Shown: positions 42,219 through 50,562 of the stretch, in pieces | Position numbering within the stretch: position 1 is the stretch's first letter | Layout: every line of letters starts with the position of its first letter | Source of the DNA: Gemmiger sp. An120 | GTDB taxonomy: Bacteria; Bacillota; Clostridia; Oscillospirales; Ruminococcaceae | Assembly (NCBI RefSeq): GCF_002160955.1 | Contig: NZ_NFLN01000005.1 | Coordinates: 117,143 to 181,142, forward strand | Direction of reading: 5' to 3' | DNA: 64,000 nt | Notes under the pieces: generated by a model | Database searches by the model: none | Seen by the model: only the letters and a program-made list of their open reading frames with translations | Told to the model about the DNA's origin: nothing | Position numbers and translations under genes: made by a program

Positions 42219-44057
42219 ATGAACCAACGGATCAAGCGCATCCGGGAACTGTTCGGCTATGCCTGGCAGCTGCTGCGGCAGGACGGGCCCGGCCCCATGC
42301 TGCGGCGGGCCGCGGGCTTTTTCCGCCGCCGTTTCCTGGGCAAAAAGGCCCGGTATCTGCCCAAGAAAGCGGTGCTGGAAGCCCAGCGGAACCATCCGCT
42401 GCCCGGGGCGCCGGTCATCAGCATCTGTGTGCCGCTGTACAATACGCCGGAGAATTTCCTGCGCCAGCTGCTGGACAGCCTGGCCGCCCAGACCAGCCCC
42501 GCCTGGCAGCTCTGCCTGGCTGACGCCTCGGACGAGGCCCACGCCCGGGTAGGGGAGATGGTGCGGGCCGCCCAAAAGGCCGACGGCAAAGGCCGCATCG
42601 CCTATGTGAAGATTGAGAACAAGGGCATTGCCGCCAACACCAACGCCGCTGCGGCGCTGGCCACCGGGGAGTATATGGCCCTGGCCGACCACGACGATAT
42701 TCTGGCGCCCCACGCGGTCTGGACGGTGCAGCAGGCCATCCTGCGCACCGGCGCAGAGTTTCTGTACAGCGACGAGGCGCTGTTCCGTAGCAGTCCCCGC
42801 CGCCCGATCACCGGGCATTTCAAGCCGGACTACGCCCCGGATTACCTGCTGGCCTGCAACTACATCTGCCATCTGGCAGTGATGAAAAAAAGCCTGTACG
42901 ACGCGGTGGGCGGGGAGCGCAGCCTCTGCGACGGCGCCCAGGATCATGACCTGTTCCTGCGGGTGCTGGAACAGATCGAACCGGACAAGATCTGTCACAT
43001 TCCCCATGTGCTCTACTATTGGCGGGTGCACGCCGGTTCCACCAGCGGCGGCGTGGAGGCCAAGCCCTATGTGTCCGCCGCCGCCCGCACCGCCCTGGAG
43101 GAGCACCTGGCCCGCATCGGGCGTAAAGGCCGGGTGGAGCCGGGGCTGTTCCCCAGCACCTACCGGGTGGTCTGGCAGCTGGACGAAAGCCCGCTGGTGA
43201 GCATCCTGATCCCCAACAAGGACCACACCGAGGATCTGGAAAAATGCCTGGCTTCGGTCTACGGCAAGACCGAGTACCCGAACTTTGAGGTCATTGTCAT
43301 CGAGAACAACTCCACCGACCCGGCCACCTTTGCTTATTATCAGCAGCTGGAAAGCAGCCGCCCCAACTGCCGGGTGGTGCGGTACGAGGGCGGGTTCAAC
43401 TTCTCCGCCATCAACAACTTCGGCCGCCGGTTCGCCAAAGGGGAGTATCTGCTGCTGCTGAACAACGACGTGGAGGTGCTGAATGGCGGCTGGCTCACCG
43501 AGATGATCAGCCAGACTGCCCAGCCCGGCGTGGGGGCCTGCGGGGCGATGCTCTATTACCCGGACGATACCGTGCAGCACGCGGGCATCATTACCGGCCT
43601 GGGCGGCTACGCGGGCCACAGCCACAAGTACCGGCCCCGGGGCACCAGCGGGTATATGTTCCGCATGGCCACCGTGCAGGACTTTTCCGCCTGCACCGCC
43701 GCCTGCCTGTTGGTGCGGGCTTCGGTGTATGACGCGCTGAACGGCCTGGACGAGGGCTACGCCGTGGCCTTCAACGACGTGGACTTCTGCCTGCGCATCC
43801 GCCGGGCCGGCTGGCGCATCGTCTGGACGCCCTATGCGGAACTCTATCATTATGAGAGCAAGAGCCGCGGCCTGGACGAAAAGGACAAGGAGAAAAAGGC
43901 GCGCTTTACCGGTGAACAGAAGCGCCTGACCGACCGGTTTACCCGGGCGGCCCTCATCGCCGATCCCTATTACAACCCCAGCCTGACCCTGGACCGGGAG
44001 GACTTTTCCGAAAGCGCCGACCTGCGCAATTTGCAGGAAGAACCAATGCCCCATTGA
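42219..44057 (+). CDS. Large GT2-family glycosyltransferase, second of a tandem pair
   Basis: A 612-residue protein with the same two-domain plan as the protein upstream: ISICVPLYNTPENF, MALADHDDILAPHAV, then SILIPNKDHTEDL, LNNDVEVLNGGW and FNDVDFCLRIRRA. Short DNA stretches of the two genes are nearly identical (around 41471-41517 and 43287-43333), showing a duplication. AAGGAGG precedes the ATG, 16 bases after the first gene. Probably the two proteins add different sugars or linkages of the same repeat unit. Confidence 0.85.
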   Translation: MNQRIKRIRELFGYAWQLLRQDGPGPMLRRAAGFFRRRFLGKKARYLPKKAVLEAQRNHPLPGAPVISICVPLYNTPENFLRQLLDSLAAQTSPAWQLCLADASDEAHARVGEMVRAAQKADGKGRIAYVKIENKGIAANTNAAAALATGEYMALADHDDILAPHAVWTVQQAILRTGAEFLYSDEALFRSSPRRPITGHFKPDYAPDYLLACNYICHLAVMKKSLYDAVGGERSLCDGAQDHDLFLRVLEQIEPDKICHIPHVLYYWRVHAGSTSGGVEAKPYVSAAARTALEEHLARIGRKGRVEPGLFPSTYRVVWQLDESPLVSILIPNKDHTEDLEKCLASVYGKTEYPNFEVIVIENNSTDPATFAYYQQLESSRPNCRVVRYEGGFNFSAINNFGRRFAKGEYLLLLNNDVEVLNGGWLTEMISQTAQPGVGACGAMLYYPDDTVQHAGIITGLGGYAGHSHKYRPRGTSGYMFRMATVQDFSACTAACLLVRASVYDALNGLDEGYAVAFNDVDFCLRIRRAGWRIVWTPYAELYHYESKSRGLDEKDKEKKARFTGEQKRLTDRFTRAALIADPYYNPSLTLDREDFSESADLRNLQEEPMPH

Positions 44058-44165
44058 CGGTTGGGCTTGGATGGTTCAAAACGATTTCCTGCACCGGGAA
44101 CCGACTGCCTGAATAGCTGCGGTGCGGTGTATAAAGCAACGGTATCAGAAAGGAGCAAAGCCATC

Positions 44166-44894
44166 ATGGAGAGCGAGAAATACAAGCATATCCAGCTGGG
44201 AAAAGGGGATGTGGGGCGCTATGTGCTGCTGCCGGGCGACCCGTTCCGCACCGATTTGATCGCCCGTTATTTTGACGAGCCCCAGCTGGTGGCCCACAAC
44301 CGGGAGCACAAAACCTGGATCGGCAAGCTGGACGGTGTGCCGGTCGCGGTGACCTCCACCGGCATGGGCGGACCCTCGGCAGCGATTGCGGTGGAAGAAC
44401 TGATCCGCTGCGGCGCGGATACCTTTATCCGGGTTGGCACGGCAGGCCCCGTCCGTTGCCCGGAGGACTGCGACCGGTACGACGGCGTGATCGTGACCGG
44501 TTCGGTGCGGGATGAGGGCACCACCGTGCAGTATGTTCCAATCGAATATCCGGCCATTGCCAACCGGCATGTAGTGGAGGCTCTGGTCCAGGCAGCCGCC
44601 CGGAAAGGCCTGCACTATGCGGAGGGCATTTCGCAGTCGAAGGATTCGTTTTATGGGGAACTGGATCCGGCCTGCTCACCCGAGCAGGCACGGCTGCTGC
44701 AGCGCTGGGAAGCCTGGCAGAAGAGCGGTGTAATGTGCTCGGAGATGGAGTGCGCCGCCCTGTTTGTGGTGGCAGCGCTCCGGGGCTGCCGGGCGGGCGC
44801 GATCATGAACTGGGGTGATATGGACAAAACCATCCAGACCGCCTGCGACGCTATCCGGCTGCTGATTGCTGCTGCCGATCAGGCAAACGGCTGA
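44166..44894 (+). CDS. Nucleoside phosphorylase, uridine phosphorylase type
   Basis: A 242-residue NP-I family enzyme of the hexameric fold. VLLPGDPFRTDLIARYFDE near residue 18 carries the phosphate-binding Gly/Asp/Arg. STGMGGPSAAIAVEEL near 64, FIRVGTAGP near 88 and MECAALFVVAAL near 194 hold the ribose-binding Met/Glu. It most likely splits uridine or related nucleosides. The ATG follows AAAGGAGC. It is the last gene on this strand before a strong terminator. A purine-specific family member is encoded separately at 12269. Confidence 0.88.
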   Translation: MESEKYKHIQLGKGDVGRYVLLPGDPFRTDLIARYFDEPQLVAHNREHKTWIGKLDGVPVAVTSTGMGGPSAAIAVEELIRCGADTFIRVGTAGPVRCPEDCDRYDGVIVTGSVRDEGTTVQYVPIEYPAIANRHVVEALVQAAARKGLHYAEGISQSKDSFYGELDPACSPEQARLLQRWEAWQKSGVMCSEMECAALFVVAALRGCRAGAIMNWGDMDKTIQTACDAIRLLIAAADQANG

Positions 44895-44907
44895 CTGTAA
44901 AACAAAG

Positions 44908-44946
44908 AACGGCCGCGCATCCTTTTACCGGATGCGCGGCCGTTTT
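44908..44946. terminator. Bidirectional terminator between nucleoside phosphorylase and glp operon
   Basis: AACGGCCGCGCATCC (44908-44922) pairs perfectly with GGATGCGCGGCCGTT (44930-44944), followed by TTATT forward and CTTTGTTTT in reverse. It ends both convergent transcripts. Confidence 0.85.
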
Positions 44947-44955
44947 ATTGGTTTG

Positions 44956-45312
44956 TTACGATTCGGCTTCCATATCCCGGCTGGCCACCAGATCGGCGCC
45001 GGTGCCCAGCAGGTTGGGGATCAGCACCTGGCCGCAGGTCACCGGGGCGGTCAGCCGCACCTTGGCAATCTCGTCCATGGCCGCGAACAGCAGCGATTTG
45101 GGGATCGCCTGGCTGGTTTTGACCGGCATGCGCGGGTAGATGCCTCCCTCGATGCACACGGTACTGGTCAGCATACGGGTGGGGTTGCTCAGTTCATTTT
45201 TACCGTATTCCGCGCCGCGGGGGCAGCTGTTGCCGGTTACGGCGTAGCCGTTTTCTTCGTCCACCTTCAGATGGCAGCCCTTGGGGCATACGATACAGAT
45301 CAGTTCTTTCAT
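44956..45312 (-). CDS. DUF1667 protein of the glycerol-3-phosphate oxidation operon
   Basis: A 118-residue protein with a cysteine-rich N terminus, CIVCPKGCHL and NSCPRGAEYG, that could hold an Fe-S cluster. It matches DUF1667, which in Clostridia usually follows the GlpA-like and GlpB-like oxidoreductase genes and may be a third electron-transfer subunit. It begins 4 bases after the GlpB-like gene. Its role in electron flow is inferred from gene order. Confidence 0.85.
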   Translation of the reverse strand: MKELICIVCPKGCHLKVDEENGYAVTGNSCPRGAEYGKNELSNPTRMLTSTVCIEGGIYPRMPVKTSQAIPKSLLFAAMDEIAKVRLTAPVTCGQVLIPNLLGTGADLVASRDMEAES

Positions 45313-45316
45313 GCCC

Positions 45317-46582
45317 TTACACCTCCCGAATGCTCAAAGTCAGCGGGCCCTGCGCCTGCTTCAGCAACTGGGGCGGCAGTGCCACCCGTTCCATCTCGCC
45401 GGGCGCCATATGCTCCCGTTTGAACCGGGCGATGGTCTTGCCCGCCGCGTCGGTGGCCAGAATCTCGGCCGCGTGGGTCACCCGGTTTACCCGGAAGAAC
45501 ACCTCCGCCGCTTTTGCCAGCGCTTCCACCCGCAGATGCTGGGGCACTGTGTAGCTTACCCCGTCACCGGCGGCCAGTTCCAGCACCGGTCCTTCCGCCT
45601 GGATGCCCTTTACGTAGGCGGCAGCTGCCGCACCCGCCCGCTCGCTCTCGGCGGACACATAGTCCACCAGATCGTGTACATGCACCACGTTGCCGCAGGC
45701 AAAGATGCCCGGCGCGCCGGTCTCCATGTTTTCATATACCACGGCACCGTTGGTGCGCCGGTCCATTCCAATGCCGGCCTGGCGGGTCAGTTCGTTTTCC
45801 GGGATCAGGCCCACACTCAGCAGCACCGTATCGCAGTCAAATACCATTTCCGTACCCGGTACCGGACGCCGGTCAGGGCCCACCTGGCTGACGGTGACCT
45901 GTTCCACCCGGTCGTGACCCTTGATGTCGGTGATGGTGTGGGACAGATACAGAGGAATGCCGAAGTCCTCCAGACACTGCACAATGTTCCGGGTCAGGCC
46001 GCCGGAGTAAGGCATCAGCTCCACGCAGGCCAGCACCTTGGCGCCCTCCAGGGTCATGCGGCGGGCCATGATCAGACCGATGTCACCGGAACCCAGGATT
46101 ACCACCCGGCGGCCCACCATGTAGCCTTCCATATTCAGATACCGCTGGGCCGCGCCCGCAGTAAAGATGCCCGCGCCCCGCTCGCCCGGGATGCTGATGG
46201 CGCCCCGGGTGCGTTCCCGGCAGCCCATGGCCAGCACGATGGCCTTGGTTTCCAGCACCATATAGCCGTCTTTGCCGTTGATGGCGTGCACCTGATGGGG
46301 GGCACCGTCCTGTCCCGGCACGATCTGCAGTACCATCGAGTCCAGTTTGACCTCCACGCCGGTCTCCCGGAGCATCTTGATATAGCGCCCGGCGTATTCC
46401 GGGCCGGTCAGTTCTTCCTTGAACCGCTGCAGGCCAAAGCCGCTGTGGATGCACTGGTTCAGAATGCCGCCCAGCTCCTTGTCACGCTCCAGCACCAGAA
46501 CGCGCTGCACCCCTTCGTCCCAGGCCTTGCAGGCCGCCGCCAGCCCGGCGGGGCCGCCGCCTACTACGATCAGATCATACAT
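45317..46582 (-). CDS. FAD/NAD-dependent oxidoreductase, GlpB-like partner
   Basis: A 421-residue two-dinucleotide-binding protein of the pyridine nucleotide-disulfide oxidoreductase fold. GGGPAGLAAA at the N terminus binds FAD; LGSGDIGLIMARRM near residue 163 binds NAD(P). A GIFACGN flavin motif lies near 300. In this operon type it pairs with the GlpA-like subunit and DUF1667 protein. The pair probably passes electrons from glycerol 3-phosphate to NAD or to a quinone-like acceptor. It overlaps the upstream gene by 8 bases. Confidence 0.87.
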   Translation of the reverse strand: MYDLIVVGGGPAGLAAACKAWDEGVQRVLVLERDKELGGILNQCIHSGFGLQRFKEELTGPEYAGRYIKMLRETGVEVKLDSMVLQIVPGQDGAPHQVHAINGKDGYMVLETKAIVLAMGCRERTRGAISIPGERGAGIFTAGAAQRYLNMEGYMVGRRVVILGSGDIGLIMARRMTLEGAKVLACVELMPYSGGLTRNIVQCLEDFGIPLYLSHTITDIKGHDRVEQVTVSQVGPDRRPVPGTEMVFDCDTVLLSVGLIPENELTRQAGIGMDRRTNGAVVYENMETGAPGIFACGNVVHVHDLVDYVSAESERAGAAAAAYVKGIQAEGPVLELAAGDGVSYTVPQHLRVEALAKAAEVFFRVNRVTHAAEILATDAAGKTIARFKREHMAPGEMERVALPPQLLKQAQGPLTLSIREV

Positions 46583-48023
46583 CGGCTTTTCCTCCCATCT
46601 TGGTCTTTTCGGTCAGGATATAGGTGCCCGCCTGATCCAGCAGCACGTCGGCCTGATCCAGCCCCAGCTCCCGGGCGATGATTTCCTGCACGCGGGGGCC
46701 GCAGAAGCCTCCCTGGCACCGGCCCATGCCCGCATTGCAGCGTCGCTTGACGCCATTGATGCTGTACGGCGGGATCGGGCTGTGCAGCGCGGCCACGATT
46801 TCACCCTCGGTGATGGTCTCGCACCGGCAGACTACCCGCCCGTAGCGGGGATCTTTCTGGATAAGGGCGTTCTTTTGCTCGGCACTCAGATTCTTGAATA
46901 CAATGTGTTCCCGGCTGTCCACAAAATCCGGATCCGGCTCCAGCACCAGGCCCCGGTCGCTCAGCATGGCCGCGGCCAGTTTGGCAATGGCCGGTGCACT
47001 GGACAGGCCCGGGCTCTTGATGCCGGCCAGATCAATGAAGCCGGGATAGGTTTTGCTTTCTTCAATGATAAAGTCGCTGCGGGTGGTGTTGGCTCGCAGA
47101 CCCGCAAAGTTGCGGATGTTCTGCCGCCAGTCCAGCCCGGGTACACTGCGGGCAGCCTTGGTACGCACATCGGCCATGCCGGCGGCGCTGTTGCCCAGAT
47201 CCCGCCGGTCTTCCACGTTTTCCGCATTGGGGCCGCAGATCAGATTGCCGTGCACTGTGGGGGCCACCAGTACGCCCTTGCCCTCCGGCCCGGGGCACTG
47301 GAACACCACATGTCCCACCCGGCTGCCTTCGGCTTTGTCCAGCAGATAGTACTCGCCCCGGCTGGGCAGAGTGCGCCAGTCGGTGGGCTCCAGCAGATTG
47401 TGCACCCGATCGGCGTCCACACCGGCGGCGTTCAGCACAAATCGGGCGGCGAATTTGCCCTCCGGGGTCTGAATCTCAAACCCGCCGGGAACCGCTGTGA
47501 TCCCGGTCACCGGGCAGCTGCGGTATAGTTCCACCCCGCCGCGCACTGCCGTTTCAGCCATGGCGATGGCAAAGCCCCAGGGATCGATCACCCCGGCGCT
47601 GGGCGCCAGCAGGGCACCGCAGACCTCTTCGCTCAGCTGCGGTTCCAGGGCGCGGGCCTCTTCGCCGGAAAGCAGACGCAGCCCGGGCACACCGTTCTGG
47701 CAGCCCCGGTCATACAGCGTTTGCAGGGTGGGCAGCTGTTCGGGGGTAAAGGCCACCACCAGCGACCCGACCCGCTTGAAGGGAACCTGCAGCTTTTCGC
47801 ATATTTCGCCGGTAAGCCGGTTGCCCTCCACATTCAGCCGGGCCATCAGGGTGCCCGGTTCCGGATCGTAACCGGCGTGGATAATGGCGCTGTTGGCCTT
47901 GGTGGTACCGGCGGCAATATCGTTGGCCGCCTCCAGCACCGCCACCCGCAGCTTGTAGCGGGCCAGCTCGTAGGCCGTGGCCGCGCCTGTCACGCCGCAG
48001 CCGATGATGATGACGTCATACAT
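46575..48023 (-). CDS. GlpA-like glycerol-3-phosphate dehydrogenase with [2Fe-2S] domain
   Basis: A 482-residue FAD protein of the DAO/GlpA fold. IIGCGVTGAATAYELAR at the N terminus binds FAD. The C-terminal BFD-like domain binds a [2Fe-2S] cluster (CRCETITEGEI near 410 and RRCNAGMGRCQGGFCGP near 445). It should oxidise sn-glycerol 3-phosphate to dihydroxyacetone phosphate. The start is set at the ATG after GGGAGGT; a TTG 15 bases earlier lies before the binding site. First gene of the operon, behind a leader with a terminator and a possible GlpP site. An L-2-hydroxyglutarate-oxidase-like role is less likely given glpK and glpP nearby. Confidence 0.85.
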   Translation of the reverse strand: MYDVIIIGCGVTGAATAYELARYKLRVAVLEAANDIAAGTTKANSAIIHAGYDPEPGTLMARLNVEGNRLTGEICEKLQVPFKRVGSLVVAFTPEQLPTLQTLYDRGCQNGVPGLRLLSGEEARALEPQLSEEVCGALLAPSAGVIDPWGFAIAMAETAVRGGVELYRSCPVTGITAVPGGFEIQTPEGKFAARFVLNAAGVDADRVHNLLEPTDWRTLPSRGEYYLLDKAEGSRVGHVVFQCPGPEGKGVLVAPTVHGNLICGPNAENVEDRRDLGNSAAGMADVRTKAARSVPGLDWRQNIRNFAGLRANTTRSDFIIEESKTYPGFIDLAGIKSPGLSSAPAIAKLAAAMLSDRGLVLEPDPDFVDSREHIVFKNLSAEQKNALIQKDPRYGRVVCRCETITEGEIVAALHSPIPPYSINGVKRRCNAGMGRCQGGFCGPRVQEIIARELGLDQADVLLDQAGTYILTEKTKMGGKADV

Positions 48024-48070
48024 ACAGTAACCTCCCAAATCAGTGATAAACGGGCAGCAGGATCACGCGA

Positions 48071-48135
48071 AAAATAAAAAAGAGCAAAGCAAAACAAAGC
48101 CCGAAAAGGGCAATGTTCGCTTTGCTCTCAAACTC
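48071..48135 (-). promoter_or_regulatory. Leader terminator of the glpA-like operon, candidate GlpP antitermination site
   Basis: On the reverse strand AGAGCAAAGC (48128-48119) pairs with GCTTTGCTCT (48090-48081). Inner GCCC/GGGC pairing adds to the stem, and TTTTTTATTTTT follows, all between the promoter and the start codon. The 19-nt segment on the reverse strand at 48135-48117, GAGTTTGAGAGCAAAGCGA, agrees at 14 of 19 positions with 50473-50491 in the glpP leader. GlpP is known to antiterminate glp leaders. Confidence 0.65.
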
Positions 48136-48166
48136 AACAAGCGATCTGTTTTGTACGATTTTTTCC

Positions 48167-48195
48167 ATTATAGCACACCTCCCGGTATCCCGCAA
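48167..48195 (-). promoter_or_regulatory. Predicted sigma-A promoter of the glpA-like operon
   Basis: On the reverse strand TTGCGG (48195-48190), 17 bases, TATAAT (48172-48167), giving a leader of about 135 bases that includes the terminator. Confidence 0.65.
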
Positions 48196-48245
48196 GAGGG
48201 GCGCGGCAACCAATGGCTGCCGCGCCGGGAGGGAATGCAAAAACG

Positions 48246-50147
48246 TCAGATAAGGTAGGTCAGTGTGTTGGTGCAGGAGGCAACCGCCACGACAGTACCC
48301 ATGATCAGACCACCCAGATAAGGGTTCTGTGTTGCTTTGTAGATCTTGCGGGAAACAAGAGCAGCAAGCGGGATATACACAATGATCGGGAACAGCCAAA
48401 TACCGATGATCGGGCCGCCGAAATCATACGCTTCGGTAATGAGATAACCGGTGGCAAAGAAATACCCATACTGGATGATGCACATCACAATGGGGGCCAG
48501 GGCCACAGCGCCGCACTGGATGAGAGTGTTGACCCACTCGTGTTTGCCGATTTTGCAGTAGTTGAAGCTGTTGACCGAAACGGACAGCGCCACATAGTAT
48601 ACCAGATAGAAAAGCAGGAACTTCGCGGTAACGCCCAGCTTGGCAACTTCAAAAGCACGGATGGTAACGACCCACAGGCGGAAGTCAACCTGGAAGAAGT
48701 AGTCGGCCAGGAAAACCAGCCCATAAGCAGCCACAACAACCAAAAGCGCCAGCAGAATTGTTTTGCCCAGTTTGGCAAGAGGCATCTTAACGCCGCGTTC
48801 GGTCAGGTCCAGGCCATGTTTTTTATTGTATACATTGTAGGACACAGCCATTACCAGAATGGTGAACAGGCCGCACAGCAGAGTCCATACGGCGATATAG
48901 AAGGTGGCGGGCTGATTGAAGAAAGCGGGCCGGTTGCTGTTGCACCACCGATACAGGGCCGGATAAGTAATGAATGCAAATACAGCGCCAGCGGCCAAAC
49001 CGCCCCAGAACCAGCCATTGCCAGCTCCGGTGGGGGTAGGCAGCATCGTGGCTGCGCCGTCTTTGGCTTTCAGGGAAGCAAAGAAGGGAGCGCGCAGCAT
49101 AACGATGGCGAAGTTTACGATGAACATGAAGAAGCCAATCAGGCCTACCAGGTTGAACACGGCCTTGATCTGCCAGATCTGGTTGCCAGAATCCAGTTTG
49201 ATGGGGGCGTCAAGAGCGGCGTCGAAGAACTCCACGCTGGAGGCGACTACGCTCTTGGAGAAGTGTGCCCAGGGATGGATGATTTCCGGATCATAAATTA
49301 CACGGATGGCCTCCTGGCCGTCGATTTCCTGTGTATACATGGTATAGCTGGAGCGTTCGGGCTGGCCGGTAGGATCTGTGCCGAAATACAGGAAAGATTG
49401 GGCAGTAGCCTGGTGAATATAATCGCGGGGGGAAGAATAGCTGCCGTCTTCCAGCCCGGCGCCATGCATGAATTCATCGTATTTGCAGGCTACAACACCA
49501 GCGTCACGGCTGCCGAACATGTTGAAATAGGTGTCATCCGCCGTCACATAGATACGGCGCTTGCCGGTGCCGCCGATCATGGTGTTTTCTTCCGTATAGA
49601 TGGGATCATTGGAAACCAGCAGGCAGGCGGCAATCAGCTGGGTTTCCGCTTCGTTGTCCAGGAATACCGCTTCGCGGGAAGCCTGCGCACCGTTGGAATG
49701 GCCGGTCACGCCGATGCGGCTGGCATCCACATAGGGCAGATCTGCCAGAAGTTTGACCGCGTCGTACATGCCGTTGGCGTTGTGCTCAGGATTCCACCAG
49801 GTGTTTTCCGCTACATCGTCCGAGTCGCCATGACCATACATATTAATGGACATAGTGACGAAGCCGCGGCGGGCGTATTCGATGTAGTTCAGATCCTGCA
49901 TTTCCTTGTTGTTGTACCAGCCATGGCTGCATACAATAGCAGGAGCCGGGGTTTCAGCGGTTGCATTTTCCGGAATCAGCAGCAGGGCGTTGAGTTTTAC
50001 ACCGGACTCTGTCTCCCAGGAAATTTCCTTGACGGTGATGGAACCGAAACCGCTTTGCACAAAACTGGCGCCGACGGCGCTTATCAGGCAAAGTACCAGG
50101 GCGATACACAACCAGAATACCGCAGTGCGTTTTTTGCGACTTTTCAT
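48246..50147 (-). CDS. Membrane-embedded alpha/beta hydrolase
   Basis: A 633-residue protein. One N-terminal membrane segment (about 8-28) is followed by an outside alpha/beta hydrolase domain (about 45-330) with CSHGWYNN (oxyanion HG) and nucleophile motif GHSNG; a histidine in IIHPWAHF may complete the triad. The C-terminal half has eight or so membrane segments. The combination suggests hydrolysis of an outside ester or peptide coupled to a membrane function. Substrate unknown. The ATG follows GGGAGGAG. It lies inside the glycerol region, so a glyceride substrate is possible but unproven. Its GC content looks slightly lower than the flanks. Confidence 0.78.
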   Translation of the reverse strand: MKSRKKRTAVFWLCIALVLCLISAVGASFVQSGFGSITVKEISWETESGVKLNALLLIPENATAETPAPAIVCSHGWYNNKEMQDLNYIEYARRGFVTMSINMYGHGDSDDVAENTWWNPEHNANGMYDAVKLLADLPYVDASRIGVTGHSNGAQASREAVFLDNEAETQLIAACLLVSNDPIYTEENTMIGGTGKRRIYVTADDTYFNMFGSRDAGVVACKYDEFMHGAGLEDGSYSSPRDYIHQATAQSFLYFGTDPTGQPERSSYTMYTQEIDGQEAIRVIYDPEIIHPWAHFSKSVVASSVEFFDAALDAPIKLDSGNQIWQIKAVFNLVGLIGFFMFIVNFAIVMLRAPFFASLKAKDGAATMLPTPTGAGNGWFWGGLAAGAVFAFITYPALYRWCNSNRPAFFNQPATFYIAVWTLLCGLFTILVMAVSYNVYNKKHGLDLTERGVKMPLAKLGKTILLALLVVVAAYGLVFLADYFFQVDFRLWVVTIRAFEVAKLGVTAKFLLFYLVYYVALSVSVNSFNYCKIGKHEWVNTLIQCGAVALAPIVMCIIQYGYFFATGYLITEAYDFGGPIIGIWLFPIIVYIPLAALVSRKIYKATQNPYLGGLIMGTVVAVASCTNTLTYLI

Positions 50148-50192
50148 GTTTCTCCTCCCGTGTTTGTGATGAATTGCGTTCCTCTCCCGATA

Positions 50193-50229
50193 GATGCAGC
50201 CATGCCCTGCGCACTGACATGGCTGCATC
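50193..50229 (-). repeat. Stem-loop in the leader of the membrane hydrolase gene
   Basis: GATGCAGCCATG (50193-50204) pairs perfectly with CATGGCTGCATC (50218-50229) over a 13-base loop, in the untranslated region between the promoter and the start. No T-run follows, so it is not a terminator; it may bind a regulator or stabilise the mRNA. Confidence 0.5.
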
Positions 50230-50320
50230 TTTATGCGCCGAACATGAAAAAAGACGCAAAGGCACATATCGAATTGCCTTCACGCCCGCTTTCGCATCTC
50301 CGGAGCATTTTGTTGTTTTC

Positions 50321-50350
50321 ATACTACCATCTTGCCCAGTTTCGCGTCAA
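50321..50350 (-). promoter_or_regulatory. Predicted sigma-A promoter of the membrane hydrolase gene
   Basis: On the reverse strand TTGACG (50350-50345), 18 bases, TAGTAT (50326-50321), giving a long leader of about 165 bases. Confidence 0.6.
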
Positions 50351-50429
50351 TAGGCAAAAGTAAATTTGTAAAATGTGTGCATAATCTGGCGTTTTGTTTG
50401 TCGAAAAAGCTGTTTTTCTGTTCAGCTGC

Positions 50430-50458
50430 TTTACTTTTTGTGGCGAATCTGCCATAAT
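50430..50458 (+). promoter_or_regulatory. Predicted sigma-A promoter of glpP-glpK
   Basis: TTTACT (50430-50435), 17 bases, CATAAT (50453-50458), followed by a leader with a terminator. Confidence 0.5.
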
Positions 50459-50472
50459 ACTCTTGTCCGGTA

Positions 50473-50515
50473 GAGTGTGGGAGCGGGGCGAGCTGCGGTT
50501 CGCCCCGCTCTTTTC
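50473..50515 (+). promoter_or_regulatory. Leader terminator of glpP-glpK, candidate GlpP antitermination site
   Basis: GAGCGGGGCGA (50481-50491) pairs perfectly with TCGCCCCGCTC (50500-50510), followed by TTTT and a further T-rich stretch, before the glpP start. The 5' arm belongs to the 19-nt element GAGTGTGGGAGCGGGGCGA shared with the glpA-like leader. This suggests that GlpP controls its own operon. Confidence 0.65.
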
Positions 50516-50562
50516 AACTGTTTATTTTTTATCAATCTTGCGCCGGACAGGGAGTGTGGAAC

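Noticed and set aside
48043..48171. A 42-codon frame on the reverse strand (begins MEKIVQNRSLVEFESKAN) with one membrane-like segment
   Set aside because: Its ATG overlaps the TATAAT box of the glpA-like promoter, so it lies before the transcript start. Its hydrophobic part is the terminator stem and T-run.
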